Below, one piece after another: positions 16,894 to 25,933 of a DNA stretch of 64,000 nucleotides. The DNA is taken from positions 2,926,001-2,990,000 of the forward strand of contig NZ_CP071091.1 in the NCBI RefSeq assembly GCF_017301635.1, in the 5' to 3' direction. Source of the DNA: Myxococcus landrumus. GTDB lineage: Bacteria; Myxococcota; Myxococcia; Myxococcales; Myxococcaceae. The position numbers and the translations under genes were made by a program. The notes under the pieces are model-generated. The model worked only from the letters and a program-made list of their open reading frames with translations. It made no database searches and was not told where the DNA came from. Within the stretch, counting starts at the first letter, position 1. Each line of letters starts with the position of its first letter.

Positions 16894-18321
16894 TCACCGA
16901 GCCGTGCGCTGAAAATCCAACGAAATGACGTTGCCGTCCTGTCGGGCCTGCACCGGAGCGTTCTGCCGGAGCTGGATGGTGACACGCACATTGCGGCCAT
17001 CCGCGTCCGCCTCCACCTTCGTGACGGGCGAGTTGAAGTAGGACGTGTCCAGCGGGCGCGTGTTGTTGCTCAGGTCGATGCGGCTGTTCTCCAGCTCCAG
17101 CACCACCGCCGAGCCCTGCTCGCTCACGGTGTAGCGCGCCGGCTCGTTGGTCTGGATGAAAACGCGCGAGGTGCCGGGCTGCTGCTGGAACCCGACGAGC
17201 GTCATCGTCTTGCGCCGCGACGACACCTCGGCCGCTCCCCCGCCGCTGGCCACTTCGCGACGCTCGCGGGGCGTGGCCATGGCCAGGCGCTCCTGCTGAC
17301 GGCGCTCACGCTCGGCGCGGGCCTCCTCCTCGCGCTGACGGCGAGCCTCCGCGGCCTCATCCTTGGCGGCCTGGGCGGCGGCGCGCTTCTCCTCCTTCGC
17401 GGCCTGGGCGGACGCGCGGCGCTCCTCCTCGGCGGCCTGGGCGGCGGCGCGCTTCTCCTCCGCGGCGGTCTTCGCGGCCGAGCGAGAATCCTCCTGCTCG
17501 CGCTTCTTCTGGTCGGCGGCGGCCTGGGCGGAGGCACGACGCTCATCCTCCGCGGCCTGGGCGGAGGCGCGGGCCTCCTCTTCCTGGCGCTTGCGCTCGT
17601 CGGCGGCGGCCTGGGCGGAGGCGCGGGCCTCCTCTTCCTGGCGCTTGCGATCATCGGCGGCGGCCTGGGCGGAGCGCTGCTCCTCGGCGCGCGCGTCGGC
17701 ATCCCGCTGACGCTGGCGCTCCTTCTCCGCTTCCGCGTCGGCCTGGGCCCGCGCGGTGGCCTCGGCGGCGGCCTTCTCCTGCGCCTGGCGGTCAGCCTCG
17801 GCGCGAGCGGAAGCCTCGGCGGTGGCCTTCTCCTGGGCCTGGCGGTCCGCCTCGGCGCGGGCGGCGGCCTGGGCGGCGGAGCCATCCGTCGTGGGCTTCT
17901 CCGCGGCGGCCGGAGACTGGGCCACGGCCTGTCCCGCGCCGCCCACCACCTTGATGACGAGCTGGCTGTCGGTGGCCTGGATGTCGGTCTCCACCTCGCG
18001 CTCGTAGCCAATGAGCACGCGGGCGATGGCGGACTCATCCGAGCCGTAGCTGGCGGTGCGGATGCCCGTCACCGTGCCATTTCCCACCGGCGTCTCCTCC
18101 GGGACGTTGGAGAAGACGGCCTCGGAGATGTCGATGACGAGCCGCGGAGGGTCCGTCATGGTGAAGGTGGTGAAGTTCGCCTTCTTCGAGCCGGTGATGG
18201 TCACCGTCCCGCCATTCACCTGGACGCTGGTGATGGTGTTCAGGTTCGCCGGGGCTTGCGCGAGCGCCCAGAAGGGCACGAGCACCACGCCGAGCAGCCA
18301 CACCGCTGAGGCCTTCATCAA
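16894..18321 (-). CDS. AMIN-domain protein with long Ala/Glu/Gln repeat region
   Basis: A 475-residue exported protein (signal peptide to about residue 22, AQA). An AMIN domain occupies about 25-128 (ITSVQVNGGTVTITGSKK, PPRLVIDISEA). Residues about 140-365 are a charged Ala/Arg/Glu/Gln-rich helix built from degenerate 18-residue units such as RKRQEEEARASAQAAADE. A second AMIN-like domain ends the protein (about 375-473; VFIQTNEPARYTVSEQG). AMIN domains bind peptidoglycan or target periplasmic machines such as PilQ and AmiC; no secretin or amidase domain follows here. Upstream of lptD. It probably spans the periplasm as a rigid rod (inference). Confidence 0.82.
   Translation of the reverse strand: MMKASAVWLLGVVLVPFWALAQAPANLNTITSVQVNGGTVTITGSKKANFTTFTMTDPPRLVIDISEAVFSNVPEETPVGNGTVTGIRTASYGSDESAIARVLIGYEREVETDIQATDSQLVIKVVGGAGQAVAQSPAAAEKPTTDGSAAQAAARAEADRQAQEKATAEASARAEADRQAQEKAAAEATARAQADAEAEKERQRQRDADARAEEQRSAQAAADDRKRQEEEARASAQAAADERKRQEEEARASAQAAEDERRASAQAAADQKKREQEDSRSAAKTAAEEKRAAAQAAEEERRASAQAAKEEKRAAAQAAKDEAAEARRQREEEARAERERRQQERLAMATPRERREVASGGGAAEVSSRRKTMTLVGFQQQPGTSRVFIQTNEPARYTVSEQGSAVVLELENSRIDLSNNTRPLDTSYFNSPVTKVEADADGRNVRVTIQLRQNAPVQARQDGNVISLDFQRTAR
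17355..17880 (-). repeat. Coding tandem repeats (54-bp period in the clearest copies)
   Basis: The middle of the AMIN gene is built from near-identical units. The stretch GGGCCTCCTCTTCCTGG recurs at 17571 and 17625, exactly 54 bp apart, and related variants run across about 500 bp. Each unit encodes about 18 residues of charged helix. Such repeats can change copy number between strains. Confidence 0.7.
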
Positions 18322-18400
18322 CCACTCCCGTTCACGTTGACAGAGGGCACGGATGGTAGCACGCGTGCCTTTCCCTCCAACTTTCCAGCCGGACGGCCCT

Positions 18401-19675
18401 TCAACGCAGGCGCGGCAGGGCCGGCGCGCGGTGGCGGTGGGTACGGGCGTACTCGATGAGGTTCTTGATGTCGTAGCAGATTTGCCGGATGTCGTGCCCC
18501 ATCGTCAGCTCGATGTGGCTGTTGCCCTTGACCGGCCGCCAGAGGAGGTACTCGCTCTTGGCCGCGCGATACACGCTGCGCGTCGACTCCACCGAGGCCA
18601 GCGGGTCCATGTCCCCGAAGATGATGGCCATGGGGATTTGAATCTTCTCGAAGCCGCGCTTGAAGTCGTAGCCGGTGCGGTAGCAGACCATCTCCCCGCG
18701 GCGAATCCACCGGGCGAACTGCTCCAGCACCTTGCGGGGCTCGCGCTCACCGCCCTCGCGCAAGAGCCAGCGGATGTCATCCGAGCCGACCCGCTCCGGG
18801 TTGATGAGCCGGTTCATCCGGGTGGTGAGCTGCTGATACAGCGGCGAGTCCTCCGCCTTGCCAATCTGCCGCTCCACGAACTTGAGGATGAGGTCCACCG
18901 GCACCGCGTCGAAGCGGAGCTTGCGACGGAACTCGGGCTCCAGACTGCGCCCCAGCTTCGAGTTCACCGCCCCCAGCCCCCGGGCCAGCATCTTCTGCCC
19001 CAGCCCCCCCACCTGCCCTCCCGCGTTGATGCTCGCGAGCGTCAGGTCAATCATCCCGCCCAGCATCGGCGCGCCGTGCGCCAGCATGCGCAGCAGCATG
19101 AAGCCGCGCCCCAGGTCCGCCGGAGCGCCGATGGTGATGAGGCCCTCGAAGTCATCGTGGATGCCGGTGTAGCCGTAGCCCAGCATCCCACCCATGGAGT
19201 GGCCGCAGTAGAAGATGCGCTCGCGGCGGGTGATGCGCTTCACCCCGGAGACCGCCGCTGGCAAGTCGTAGAGGAAGTAGCTGTCGATGTCCCAGCCGTA
19301 CTTCAGGTCCGGAGGCAGGGGGCGCTTGAAGCGCTCGGCCCGCTCCCGCTGGAAGTCGAGGGAGCTCTTGCCGTGGCCGCGCAGCTCCAGGATGTGGATG
19401 TCCACGCCGAAGAAGAGCAGGTTCTTGACGAACTGGCCGCTCGTCCACGTGTGCCGGTTCTGCGAGAAGCCGTGCACCAGCAGCAGCGGCTCTCCGAACA
19501 GCGGCTGGGCGAAGGGCTGCTTCACCGGACGGTAACGGGTGATGACCAGCGACCAACCATCCGCGGTCTCCACCACGTAGTTCGTCTTCACATAGAGCGC
19601 CCGGAAGTCGACTTCGTCGATGGACGGGATGGCGGGCCCCGTCGTTGTCGCGGCTCTCCAGTCCGGCAGGCGCAT
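18401..19675 (-). CDS. Alpha/beta hydrolase family protein
   Basis: A 424-residue protein. The hydrolase fold is clear: LLLVHGFSQNRHTW (oxyanion HG), LRGHGKSS, the nucleophile elbow GHSMGGMLGYG, the acid in IFGDMDPLAS and a catalytic His in GNSHIELTMGHD. An unusually long helical insert lies between the elbow and the acid (about residues 185-330), probably a lid. No signal peptide. The size recalls lipases, PHA-related or polyester hydrolases, but the substrate is unclear. It is 177 nt upstream of folC's stop and probably separate from the accD-folC operon. Confidence 0.85.
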   Translation of the reverse strand: MRLPDWRAATTTGPAIPSIDEVDFRALYVKTNYVVETADGWSLVITRYRPVKQPFAQPLFGEPLLLVHGFSQNRHTWTSGQFVKNLLFFGVDIHILELRGHGKSSLDFQRERAERFKRPLPPDLKYGWDIDSYFLYDLPAAVSGVKRITRRERIFYCGHSMGGMLGYGYTGIHDDFEGLITIGAPADLGRGFMLLRMLAHGAPMLGGMIDLTLASINAGGQVGGLGQKMLARGLGAVNSKLGRSLEPEFRRKLRFDAVPVDLILKFVERQIGKAEDSPLYQQLTTRMNRLINPERVGSDDIRWLLREGGEREPRKVLEQFARWIRRGEMVCYRTGYDFKRGFEKIQIPMAIIFGDMDPLASVESTRSVYRAAKSEYLLWRPVKGNSHIELTMGHDIRQICYDIKNLIEYARTHRHRAPALPRLR

Positions 19676-19852
19676 GCCTTGAATCTACGGCGGCTGATGC
19701 AACGCGCCAAGGATTCAACCCCTCCACCCCCGCGTCCTGCTCACTTGGGACGAGAGGACCCTCCCTGGGAGGTCACCCGCGTGTGCACCACCTGGCGGGA
19801 GACAGCCCCGCGAGGCCTGGCCACTGTCCTCCAGACGGCTCGCGGCGCCCCC

Positions 19853-21136
19853 TCAGGGCCTGCTCGCGCGCGCCCGCACCATCCCCACCAGGAAGAGTGA
19901 GCCTGTGCACAGGACGATGCCATCCGCGCCCGCTCGCCTGCGCGCCTCCGCCAGCGCCGCGTCCACGTCCACGCACGCCGTCACGTCGGAGGCCAGCGCG
20001 CGGGCTTCCTCCAGATAGGCCGCGGGAGCCAGCGAGCGCGGAGTGTCCAGGGGCGAGAGCAGCACGGAAGCACACGCGGGAAAGAGGGCCCGCATCATCG
20101 GTCCCCGGTCCTTGTCCGCCACCACGCCGAAGACACAGTGCACGGGACGTCCCGAGTACAGCGCCTGGAGCGAAGCCAGCAGCACCGCCACACCCGCGGG
20201 GTTGTGCGCCCCATCCAGCACGACAGTGGGCCGCTCCCCTACTTCCTCCAACCGCCCGGGCCAGCGCGCCGAGCCCACCCCTGCCCTCGCGGCCACGGTG
20301 GACACCCGAACTCCTTGCGCGTCGAGGGCCTCCAGACAGGCCAGCGCCACCGCGGCGTTCTGCCGCTGATGGGGTCCTCGCAGCGACGGGCGAAGTCCCT
20401 CCAGCCTCCAGACGGGGCCCCGGTACGACAGGCTCCCATCGGCCTGGAGCTCGGCGGAGAAATCCCGGCCCTCCACCCAGAGAGGCGCGGACAGGGCGCG
20501 CGCCTTCACCTCGATGGCCTCCAGCGCCTCCGGCTCCTGCCGCGACACCACACAAGGCACGCCCGGCTTGAGGATTCCCGCCTTCTCTCCGGCGATGGCC
20601 CCGAGCGTGTGGCCCAGGTACTCCATGTGGTCGAACGAGACGGGGGTTATCGCCGTCACCGTCGCCGGCGCGGCGGTGGTCGCGTCCAGCCGGCCTCCCA
20701 GCCCCACCTCCAGGACGACCACGTCCACGCCCACGCGCGCGAAGTGCCACAGCGCCACGATGGTGCCGAACTCGAAGTACGTCATCGGCTCCGAGACGGC
20801 GGACGGGTAGCGCTCCAGCACGTCGAGGATGGCGCGGCCGAAGTCCGCGTCGGAGATGTCCTCGCCGTCCACGCGGATGCGCTCGTTGACGCGCACCAGG
20901 TGCGGAGACGTGTAGAGGCCCACGCGGTGGCCCGCGGCCTGGAGCGCGGTGGCGGCGAAGGCACACGTGCTGCCCTTGCCGTTGGTGCCCGCGACGTGGA
21001 GCACCGGGAAGCGGCGCTCCGGGTGCCCCAACGCCTCCAGCGCCTCGCGCACCCGCTCCAACCCCAGCTTGATGCCCGAGGGGTTCAGCCGCGCGAGGAA
21101 GGCCAGTGCTTCCTCGGGTGTCCTGGGCGCGCTCAT
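19853..21136 (-). CDS. folC: Folylpolyglutamate synthase / dihydrofolate synthase
   Basis: A 427-residue enzyme of the Mur-ligase family. The P-loop AGTNGKGST is near residue 49, followed by YTSPHLVRVNERIRVDG, and the Mg/Lys region SFDHMEYLGHTLGAIAGEKAGI is present. It adds glutamate to dihydropteroate and to reduced folates using ATP. The start ATG 21136 has GGAG ten nt upstream; an in-frame GTG two codons earlier is too close to it. It lies 24 nt after accD on the same strand, the frequently conserved accD-folC arrangement. Confidence 0.94.
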   Translation of the reverse strand: MSAPRTPEEALAFLARLNPSGIKLGLERVREALEALGHPERRFPVLHVAGTNGKGSTCAFAATALQAAGHRVGLYTSPHLVRVNERIRVDGEDISDADFGRAILDVLERYPSAVSEPMTYFEFGTIVALWHFARVGVDVVVLEVGLGGRLDATTAAPATVTAITPVSFDHMEYLGHTLGAIAGEKAGILKPGVPCVVSRQEPEALEAIEVKARALSAPLWVEGRDFSAELQADGSLSYRGPVWRLEGLRPSLRGPHQRQNAAVALACLEALDAQGVRVSTVAARAGVGSARWPGRLEEVGERPTVVLDGAHNPAGVAVLLASLQALYSGRPVHCVFGVVADKDRGPMMRALFPACASVLLSPLDTPRSLAPAAYLEEARALASDVTACVDVDAALAEARRRAGADGIVLCTGSLFLVGMVRARASRP

Positions 21137-21160
21137 GTCCACGGCTCCAGGGGCGCGGGC

Positions 21161-22012
21161 TCAGCCCAGGAGGCCGAGAATCTGCCCGAGCTTCGCGCGC
21201 AGGTCCTTGCGGTTGACGATGTTGTCGATCATCCCGTGCTCGAGCAGGAACTCCGAGCGCTGGAACCCCTCCGGCAGCTTCTGGCGGATGGTCTGCTCGA
21301 TGACGCGCGGACCGGCGAAGCCGATGAGCGCCTTGGGCTCGGCGAGGATGACGTCTCCCAGCCACGAGAAGGACGCGGCCACGCCACCCGTCGTGGGGTG
21401 CAGCAGCACGGAGATGTAGGGCTTGTTGCCCGTGCGGAAGCGCGCGATGGCCGCGGACGTCTTCGCCATCTGCATCAGGGAGAAGATGCCCTCCTGCATG
21501 CGAGCGCCGCCGGACGCGGAGAAGATGAGCGCGGAGCACTTCAGCTCGTGCGCACGCTCGAAGACGCGCGTCACCTTCTCGCCCACCACCGAGCCCATGG
21601 AGCCGCCCATGAACTCGAACACGAAGGCGCCCACGGAGACCTGGTGCCCGCCGATGCGGCCCACGCCCGCGACGAACGCGTCGTTCTCATCCAGGTTCTT
21701 GCGCGTGGACTTCAGCCGGTCCTTGTACTTCTTCGAGTCACTGAACCCGAGCGGATCCTGCGGCTCCAGCTCCTTGTCGAACTCCTCGAAGCTGGACGGG
21801 TCCAGCAGCGTCGCCAGGCGCGCGCGCGCGTTCCAAGGGTGATGGTGGTCGCAGTGCGGACACACCATCCAGTGCTTCTCCAGCTCCTGCCGGTAGATGA
21901 TCTCGTCGCAGCTCTCGCACTTGGCCCACAAGCCTTCCATGCGAGACGGACCGGGCTCGGGCTGCTGCTGGGTGTCGACGGCGATGCGGGGCTTCTTCGA
22001 GAACCAGGCCAT
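21161..22012 (-). CDS. accD: Acetyl-CoA carboxylase carboxyltransferase subunit beta
   Basis: A 283-residue protein starting MAWFSKKPRIAV. The N-terminal zinc ribbon is visible (CESC, then CPHC 20 residues on), followed by the carboxyltransferase crotonase-like core, with SASGGARMQEGI, TTGGVAASFSWLGD and GFAGPRVIEQTI forming CoA and biotin sites. With AccA, AccB and AccC it makes malonyl-CoA for fatty acid synthesis. Start 22012 is preferred because the family begins MxWFxKK. folC follows closely. Confidence 0.95.
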   Translation of the reverse strand: MAWFSKKPRIAVDTQQQPEPGPSRMEGLWAKCESCDEIIYRQELEKHWMVCPHCDHHHPWNARARLATLLDPSSFEEFDKELEPQDPLGFSDSKKYKDRLKSTRKNLDENDAFVAGVGRIGGHQVSVGAFVFEFMGGSMGSVVGEKVTRVFERAHELKCSALIFSASGGARMQEGIFSLMQMAKTSAAIARFRTGNKPYISVLLHPTTGGVAASFSWLGDVILAEPKALIGFAGPRVIEQTIRQKLPEGFQRSEFLLEHGMIDNIVNRKDLRAKLGQILGLLG

Positions 22013-22104
22013 GGGACGGCGGGGGTTAATCCGACCGTTCGCGCCCGTCAACCGTTCCGTGTGGCGCGCCGCGTCGCGGCCCCCCAGGACGAGACGGTTC
22101 CCCG

Positions 22105-22860
22105 CTAGAACTCGAAGGTGTCGCCCAGCTCCAGGACCTCCACCGGCATGTGCGCCAGCTCCTTCTTGAGCTGGGCCACGAACGCCGGCTTGAGGTGGTA
22201 GAGGAGGACGGAGGCCCCGTTGCGCTCGAACTTCTGGAGCTCTTTCGCCAGGGTGGCGGGCGTCAGGTGGCCGGAGATGTCCGCCAGGGACTGGAGCTTG
22301 TTGGGGAACGACGTCTCGACGAGGAGCGCCTTGAGGTTGCGCGTCTCGTTGAGCGCCTTCCAGAGCTTGTCGGTGGGCCCGGTGTCGCCGCTCATGGCGA
22401 GCGAGCTCTTGCCGTTGGAGATGATGAAGCCGCAGGACTCCACCGGGTGGCTCACCGGGACGCTACGGACCGTGTAGGGACCCACCTCGAAGGTGCCGCC
22501 CGCGCGGAACGTCTTGATGCGCAGGACGGGGTTGCTCTTCGTCGGAATGCGGGTGAAGTCCGGCCACAACGCGTTGTTGAACATGTTGTCGCGCAGGGCC
22601 TTGGCACACTCGCGCGACGCGTAGATGGTGACGGGCTTGTCCCTGCGGCCGATGACCAGGTCCGCCATCAGCGGCAGGTCCTTCACGTGGTCGAAGTGGC
22701 TGTGCCCCACGAGGACATGGTCCACGCGGCACAGCTCCTCCAGCGAGAGCGTCCCCGTCAGCGCGCCCGCGTCGAGCGCCAGCACGTCGTCGACGAGGAA
22801 ACACGTGCTTTTGCACGTAGGAAGCTCGCCACCGTGGCAGCCAAGGACACGGAGCTTCAC
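22105..22860 (-). CDS. Metallo-beta-lactamase-fold hydrolase, class II cyclic-nucleotide phosphodiesterase-like
   Basis: A 251-residue protein. The metal motif HSHFDH lies at residues 53-58, with further His/Asp ligands in VPVSHPVES, MSGDTGPTD and SGHLTP, and VETSFPNKL resembles the conserved block of class II PDEs (yeast PDE1, bacterial CpdP). Those enzymes hydrolyse cAMP or cGMP. The gene starts 1 nt after the stop of the cyclic-nucleotide-binding regulator, so the two are co-translated. The family as MBL-fold is firm; cyclic-nucleotide substrate is inference from motifs plus neighbour. Confidence 0.82.
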   Translation of the reverse strand: MKLRVLGCHGGELPTCKSTCFLVDDVLALDAGALTGTLSLEELCRVDHVLVGHSHFDHVKDLPLMADLVIGRRDKPVTIYASRECAKALRDNMFNNALWPDFTRIPTKSNPVLRIKTFRAGGTFEVGPYTVRSVPVSHPVESCGFIISNGKSSLAMSGDTGPTDKLWKALNETRNLKALLVETSFPNKLQSLADISGHLTPATLAKELQKFERNGASVLLYHLKPAFVAQLKKELAHMPVEVLELGDTFEF

Positions 22861-22861
22861 G

Positions 22862-23512
22862 CTAGAGGTCTCCGAACTTCCACTTCATCTCCAGGTATTG
22901 GAGGAAGTCGTGGAGTCTGGCCGTGTCGTACACGGTGACTCGGTCGCGGCTGCGTGAGATGAGGCCCGCGCGGATCATCCGCTCGAGCACGTTGTGCACC
23001 GCGGGCTCGCCCACGCCAATCTGGCGAGGCATCTCGCGGATGACGAAGTCGACCTCCGTGCCGTCGTCGACGGGACGGCCCCGCGTATTGGCCTGCTGGA
23101 TGAGCTGATGCACCACCCGGCTGGCCGGGTCGTTGTGCAGCAGGTTCTCGATCTGCGCGTCGGCCTCGGAGAGCCGCTCGGCCAGCTTCTTGATCATCCG
23201 GACGGCAATCTCCGCGTTGCCGCGGATCATCGCCTCGAAGGTCTTGGGGTCGATGACCAGCAGCCGGGCGTCCTCGTTGACCACCGCGGACGCATTGCGG
23301 GGCTTGTTGGAGATGATGGCCATCTCCCCGAAGAACTCACCGGGCCCCAGCACCGCGAGCACCTTCTCCACATCCCGGACCCTCTTGGAGATGGAGACCT
23401 TGCCGGCCTGGATGACAAACATCTCACGGCCGGCTTCTCCCTCACGAAAGAGCTCGGTGCCCTTGGAGAATTCCTTGCCGAAACGTTGAAAGAGGGTTTC
23501 CTCGGCGCCCAT
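22862..23512 (-). CDS. CRP/FNR-family cyclic-nucleotide-binding regulator
   Basis: A 216-residue protein. The cyclic-nucleotide-binding domain (about 10-125) holds the phosphate-binding cassette [18 protein letters not shown], with Glu and Arg in the expected places. The C-terminal winged helix (about 145-205) has [28 protein letters not shown] 23512 is given; an in-frame TTG at 23527 with GGAGG upstream is possible. It shares a divergent 151-bp region with purM and is directly followed by the phosphodiesterase-like gene. It probably senses a cyclic nucleotide; the target operons are unknown. Confidence 0.88.
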   Translation of the reverse strand: MGAEETLFQRFGKEFSKGTELFREGEAGREMFVIQAGKVSISKRVRDVEKVLAVLGPGEFFGEMAIISNKPRNASAVVNEDARLLVIDPKTFEAMIRGNAEIAVRMIKKLAERLSEADAQIENLLHNDPASRVVHQLIQQANTRGRPVDDGTEVDFVIREMPRQIGVGEPAVHNVLERMIRAGLISRSRDRVTVYDTARLHDFLQYLEMKWKFGDL

Positions 23513-23663
23513 CCTGCAGGGAGTCAATCAGCCCCTCCCCCCCTGGTCAAATTCCCTTTTGTGGGGACCGGTGGGACAGCACGTGCAGGCGGCTCGACAC
23601 AAACCCGACACCGGCATGTCGCGGGCCGAGACAACGGGCGCGCCTGTCGATAGAAGGCCGCGC

Positions 23664-24701
23664 GTGGGAACGACCTACAAGCAGTCCGGAGTGGATATCG
23701 AGGCCGGCGACGCCTTTGTCGACCGAATCAAGCCCTACGCCGCGCGCACGATGCGCCCTGAAGTCGTCGCCGGAGTGGGCGGCTTCGGCGGGCTGTTCGC
23801 CCTGCCCCCAGGCAAGTACCGGGAGCCGGTGCTGGTGGCCGGCACGGACGGGGTGGGGACGAAGCTGAAGGTGGCGTTCACCGCGGGCCGGCACGGCACG
23901 GTGGGCATCGACCTGGTGGCCATGTCGGTGAACGACATCCTCACCTGCGGCGCGGAGCCCCTCTTCTTCCTGGACTACTTCGCCACCGGGCGGCTGGAGG
24001 TGGACGCCGCGGCCGAGGTGGTCAAGGGCATCGCCCAGGGCTGCGAGCAGGCCGGGTGCACGCTCTTGGGCGGAGAGACGGCGGAGATGCCGGGCTTCTA
24101 CGCTCGAGGCGAGTACGACCTGGCGGGCTTCTGCGTGGGCGTGGTGGAGCGGTCGGCCATCATCGACGGCAAGAGCATCCAGCCGGGTGACGCGCTCATC
24201 GGGCTGACGTCCTCGGGGCTGCACAGCAACGGCTACTCGCTGGCGCGCAAGGTGCTGCTCGAGGACGCGAAGCTCGCGCTGGACGCGACGCCCGAGGGAC
24301 TGGGCCGTCCGCTGGGCGACGCGCTCCTGGAGCCCACGCGCATCTACGTGAAGGACGCACTGGCGCTGCTGGGCGCGGTGAAGGTGAAGGGCATGGCGCA
24401 CATCACCGGCAGCGGGATTCCGGGCAACCTGCCCCGGTGCCTGCCGGATGGGACTCGCGCGGTGCTGAGCGAGAAGTCGTGGGTGAAGCCGCCCATCTTC
24501 GACCTCATCGCGAAGCTGGGCAGCGTGGAACGCGACGAGATGTTCAGCACGTTCAACATGGGCCTGGGCCTCATCGCCGTGGTGGCGAAGGAGGACGTCG
24601 CGAAGGCGCTGGAGGTGCTGCGCGCCCGAGGCGTGGAGGCCTCCGAGGTGGGCCGCGTGGAAGCGGGCCAGGGCGAGGCGACGGCGGTCATCGAGCCATG
24701 A
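23664..24701 (+). CDS. purM: Phosphoribosylformylglycinamidine cyclo-ligase (AIR synthetase)
   Basis: A 345-residue enzyme closing the imidazole ring in step 5 of purine synthesis with ATP. It starts GTG ([16 protein letters not shown]), matching the family N-terminus; longer upstream frames have no support. Visible are the ATP/FGAM motifs [30 protein letters not shown] and [18 protein letters not shown]. It overlaps purN by 4 nt (ATGA), so the two are translationally coupled. Confidence 0.96.
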   Translation: MGTTYKQSGVDIEAGDAFVDRIKPYAARTMRPEVVAGVGGFGGLFALPPGKYREPVLVAGTDGVGTKLKVAFTAGRHGTVGIDLVAMSVNDILTCGAEPLFFLDYFATGRLEVDAAAEVVKGIAQGCEQAGCTLLGGETAEMPGFYARGEYDLAGFCVGVVERSAIIDGKSIQPGDALIGLTSSGLHSNGYSLARKVLLEDAKLALDATPEGLGRPLGDALLEPTRIYVKDALALLGAVKVKGMAHITGSGIPGNLPRCLPDGTRAVLSEKSWVKPPIFDLIAKLGSVERDEMFSTFNMGLGLIAVVAKEDVAKALEVLRARGVEASEVGRVEAGQGEATAVIEP

Positions 24702-25363
24702 GCGGACGGCGGGTCCGGCTGGGCGTGCTCGTCAGCGGCAGCGGGAGCAATCTCCAGGCGCTGCTGGACGCGTGCGCTCGCGAGGACTTTCCGGCCGAGG
24801 TCGCCTGCGTCGTGTCGAATGTGCCCACCGCGTACGCCCTGGAGCGCGCGCGCGCGGCGGGTGTCGCCACGGTGGTCGTGGACCACAAGGCGCATGCGAC
24901 CAAGGGGGAGTTCGAGGCGGCGATTCTGGACGCGCTGCGCTCGGCGGGCGTGGAGTGGGTGTGCCTGGCGGGGTTCATGCGGCTGTTGAGCGCGGACTTC
25001 CTGGGGCGCTTCTCCGGCCGTGTGTTGAACATCCACCCTTCCCTGCTGCCCTCGTTCCCCGGACTGCATGCGCAGCGGCAGGCCCTGGAGCGTGGGGTGA
25101 AGGTGACGGGGTGCACCGTGCACTTCGTGGACGCGGGCACGGACACCGGCCCCATCATCGGCCAGGCCGCCGTGCCCGTGCTGCCGGATGACGATGAGAA
25201 GAGCCTGGGCGCGCGCATCCTCGCCGAGGAGCACCGCCTGTACCCGCTGGCGGTGAGGCTCGCGGTGACCGGGCAGGTGTCCAGTGACGGCACGAGGACG
25301 CGCGTGTCGGCGGTGCCGACGACCAGCGAGCTCGCGCTGCGAAGCCCTGGAGCCGTGAAGTGA
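24698..25363 (+). CDS. purN: Phosphoribosylglycinamide formyltransferase
   Basis: A 221-residue folate-dependent enzyme of purine synthesis (GAR to formyl-GAR, 10-formyl-THF donor). Motifs: [15 protein letters not shown] at the N-terminus, the catalytic Asn-His region [30 protein letters not shown] with the catalytic Asp, and AEEHRLYP. The last 25 residues extend past the usual core. Overlaps purM (ATGA) upstream and the DUF523 gene (GTGA) downstream, forming a three-gene operon. Confidence 0.95.
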   Translation: MSGRRVRLGVLVSGSGSNLQALLDACAREDFPAEVACVVSNVPTAYALERARAAGVATVVVDHKAHATKGEFEAAILDALRSAGVEWVCLAGFMRLLSADFLGRFSGRVLNIHPSLLPSFPGLHAQRQALERGVKVTGCTVHFVDAGTDTGPIIGQAAVPVLPDDDEKSLGARILAEEHRLYPLAVRLAVTGQVSSDGTRTRVSAVPTTSELALRSPGAVK

Positions 25364-25929
25364 CGGACTCGCCGGAGCGCCCCGGTCCGGCCGCGGGTGA
25401 TGCTCGGCCCTCTCCGGACGCTGTCACCCCGGCGTGCGCCGCGAAGCAGCCGTCGGCAGCGGAGCGGCGTGAGAGGCTGCACGGGGCGCCCGTGGTCCTG
25501 GTGAGTGCGTGCCTGCTCGGCGAGGCGTGCCGCTACGACGGGCGCTCTCAACGGTCCGAGAAGGTCCTCGCCGCGCTCTATGGCAAGGCCGTCGTTCCCA
25601 TCTGCCCCGAGGTGGGCTCGGGCCTGCCGATTCCGCGTCCTCCCGTCGACCTGTGCGGTGGGACGGGCGTCGACGTCTGGCGAGGACAGGCACAAGCGCT
25701 GGAGCGCGAGGCCCGTGTGGACCGCACCGAGGACTTCAAGCGAGGAGCTCGCCTGGCCCTCGATGCGGCGCGCGGCTTCGGCGCCACGGTGGCCCTCCTG
25801 AAGGAGAAGAGCCCCTCCTGCGGAAGCCAGCGCGTCTACGAATCGGGAGCCCTGCGCACCGGCGAGGGCATCACCACCGCGCTGCTTCGCTCCGAGGGCA
25901 TCACCGTCGTCAGCGACGAGGACTTGTAG
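25360..25929 (+). CDS. DUF523 domain protein coupled to purN
   Basis: A 189-residue protein starting at GTG inside the purN stop (GTGA). After a 45-residue low-complexity N-terminus, the DUF523 core shows SACLLGEACRYDGRS, PICPEVGSGLPIPRPP and LLKEKSPSCGSQRVY, with conserved Cys that may bind a metal or Fe-S cluster. DUF523 proteins are widespread and of unknown function. Translational coupling to purMN suggests a role tied to one-carbon or purine metabolism (inference only). Convergent with the HIBCH gene, gap 4 nt. Confidence 0.85.
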   Translation: MTDSPERPGPAAGDARPSPDAVTPACAAKQPSAAERRERLHGAPVVLVSACLLGEACRYDGRSQRSEKVLAALYGKAVVPICPEVGSGLPIPRPPVDLCGGTGVDVWRGQAQALEREARVDRTEDFKRGARLALDAARGFGATVALLKEKSPSCGSQRVYESGALRTGEGITTALLRSEGITVVSDEDL

Positions 25930-25933
25930 TCCC

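Noticed and set aside
17569-17672. Regular short repeats that could suggest a CRISPR array
   Set aside because: They are in-frame coding repeats of an Ala/Glu-rich helix with no variable spacers and no cas genes nearby.
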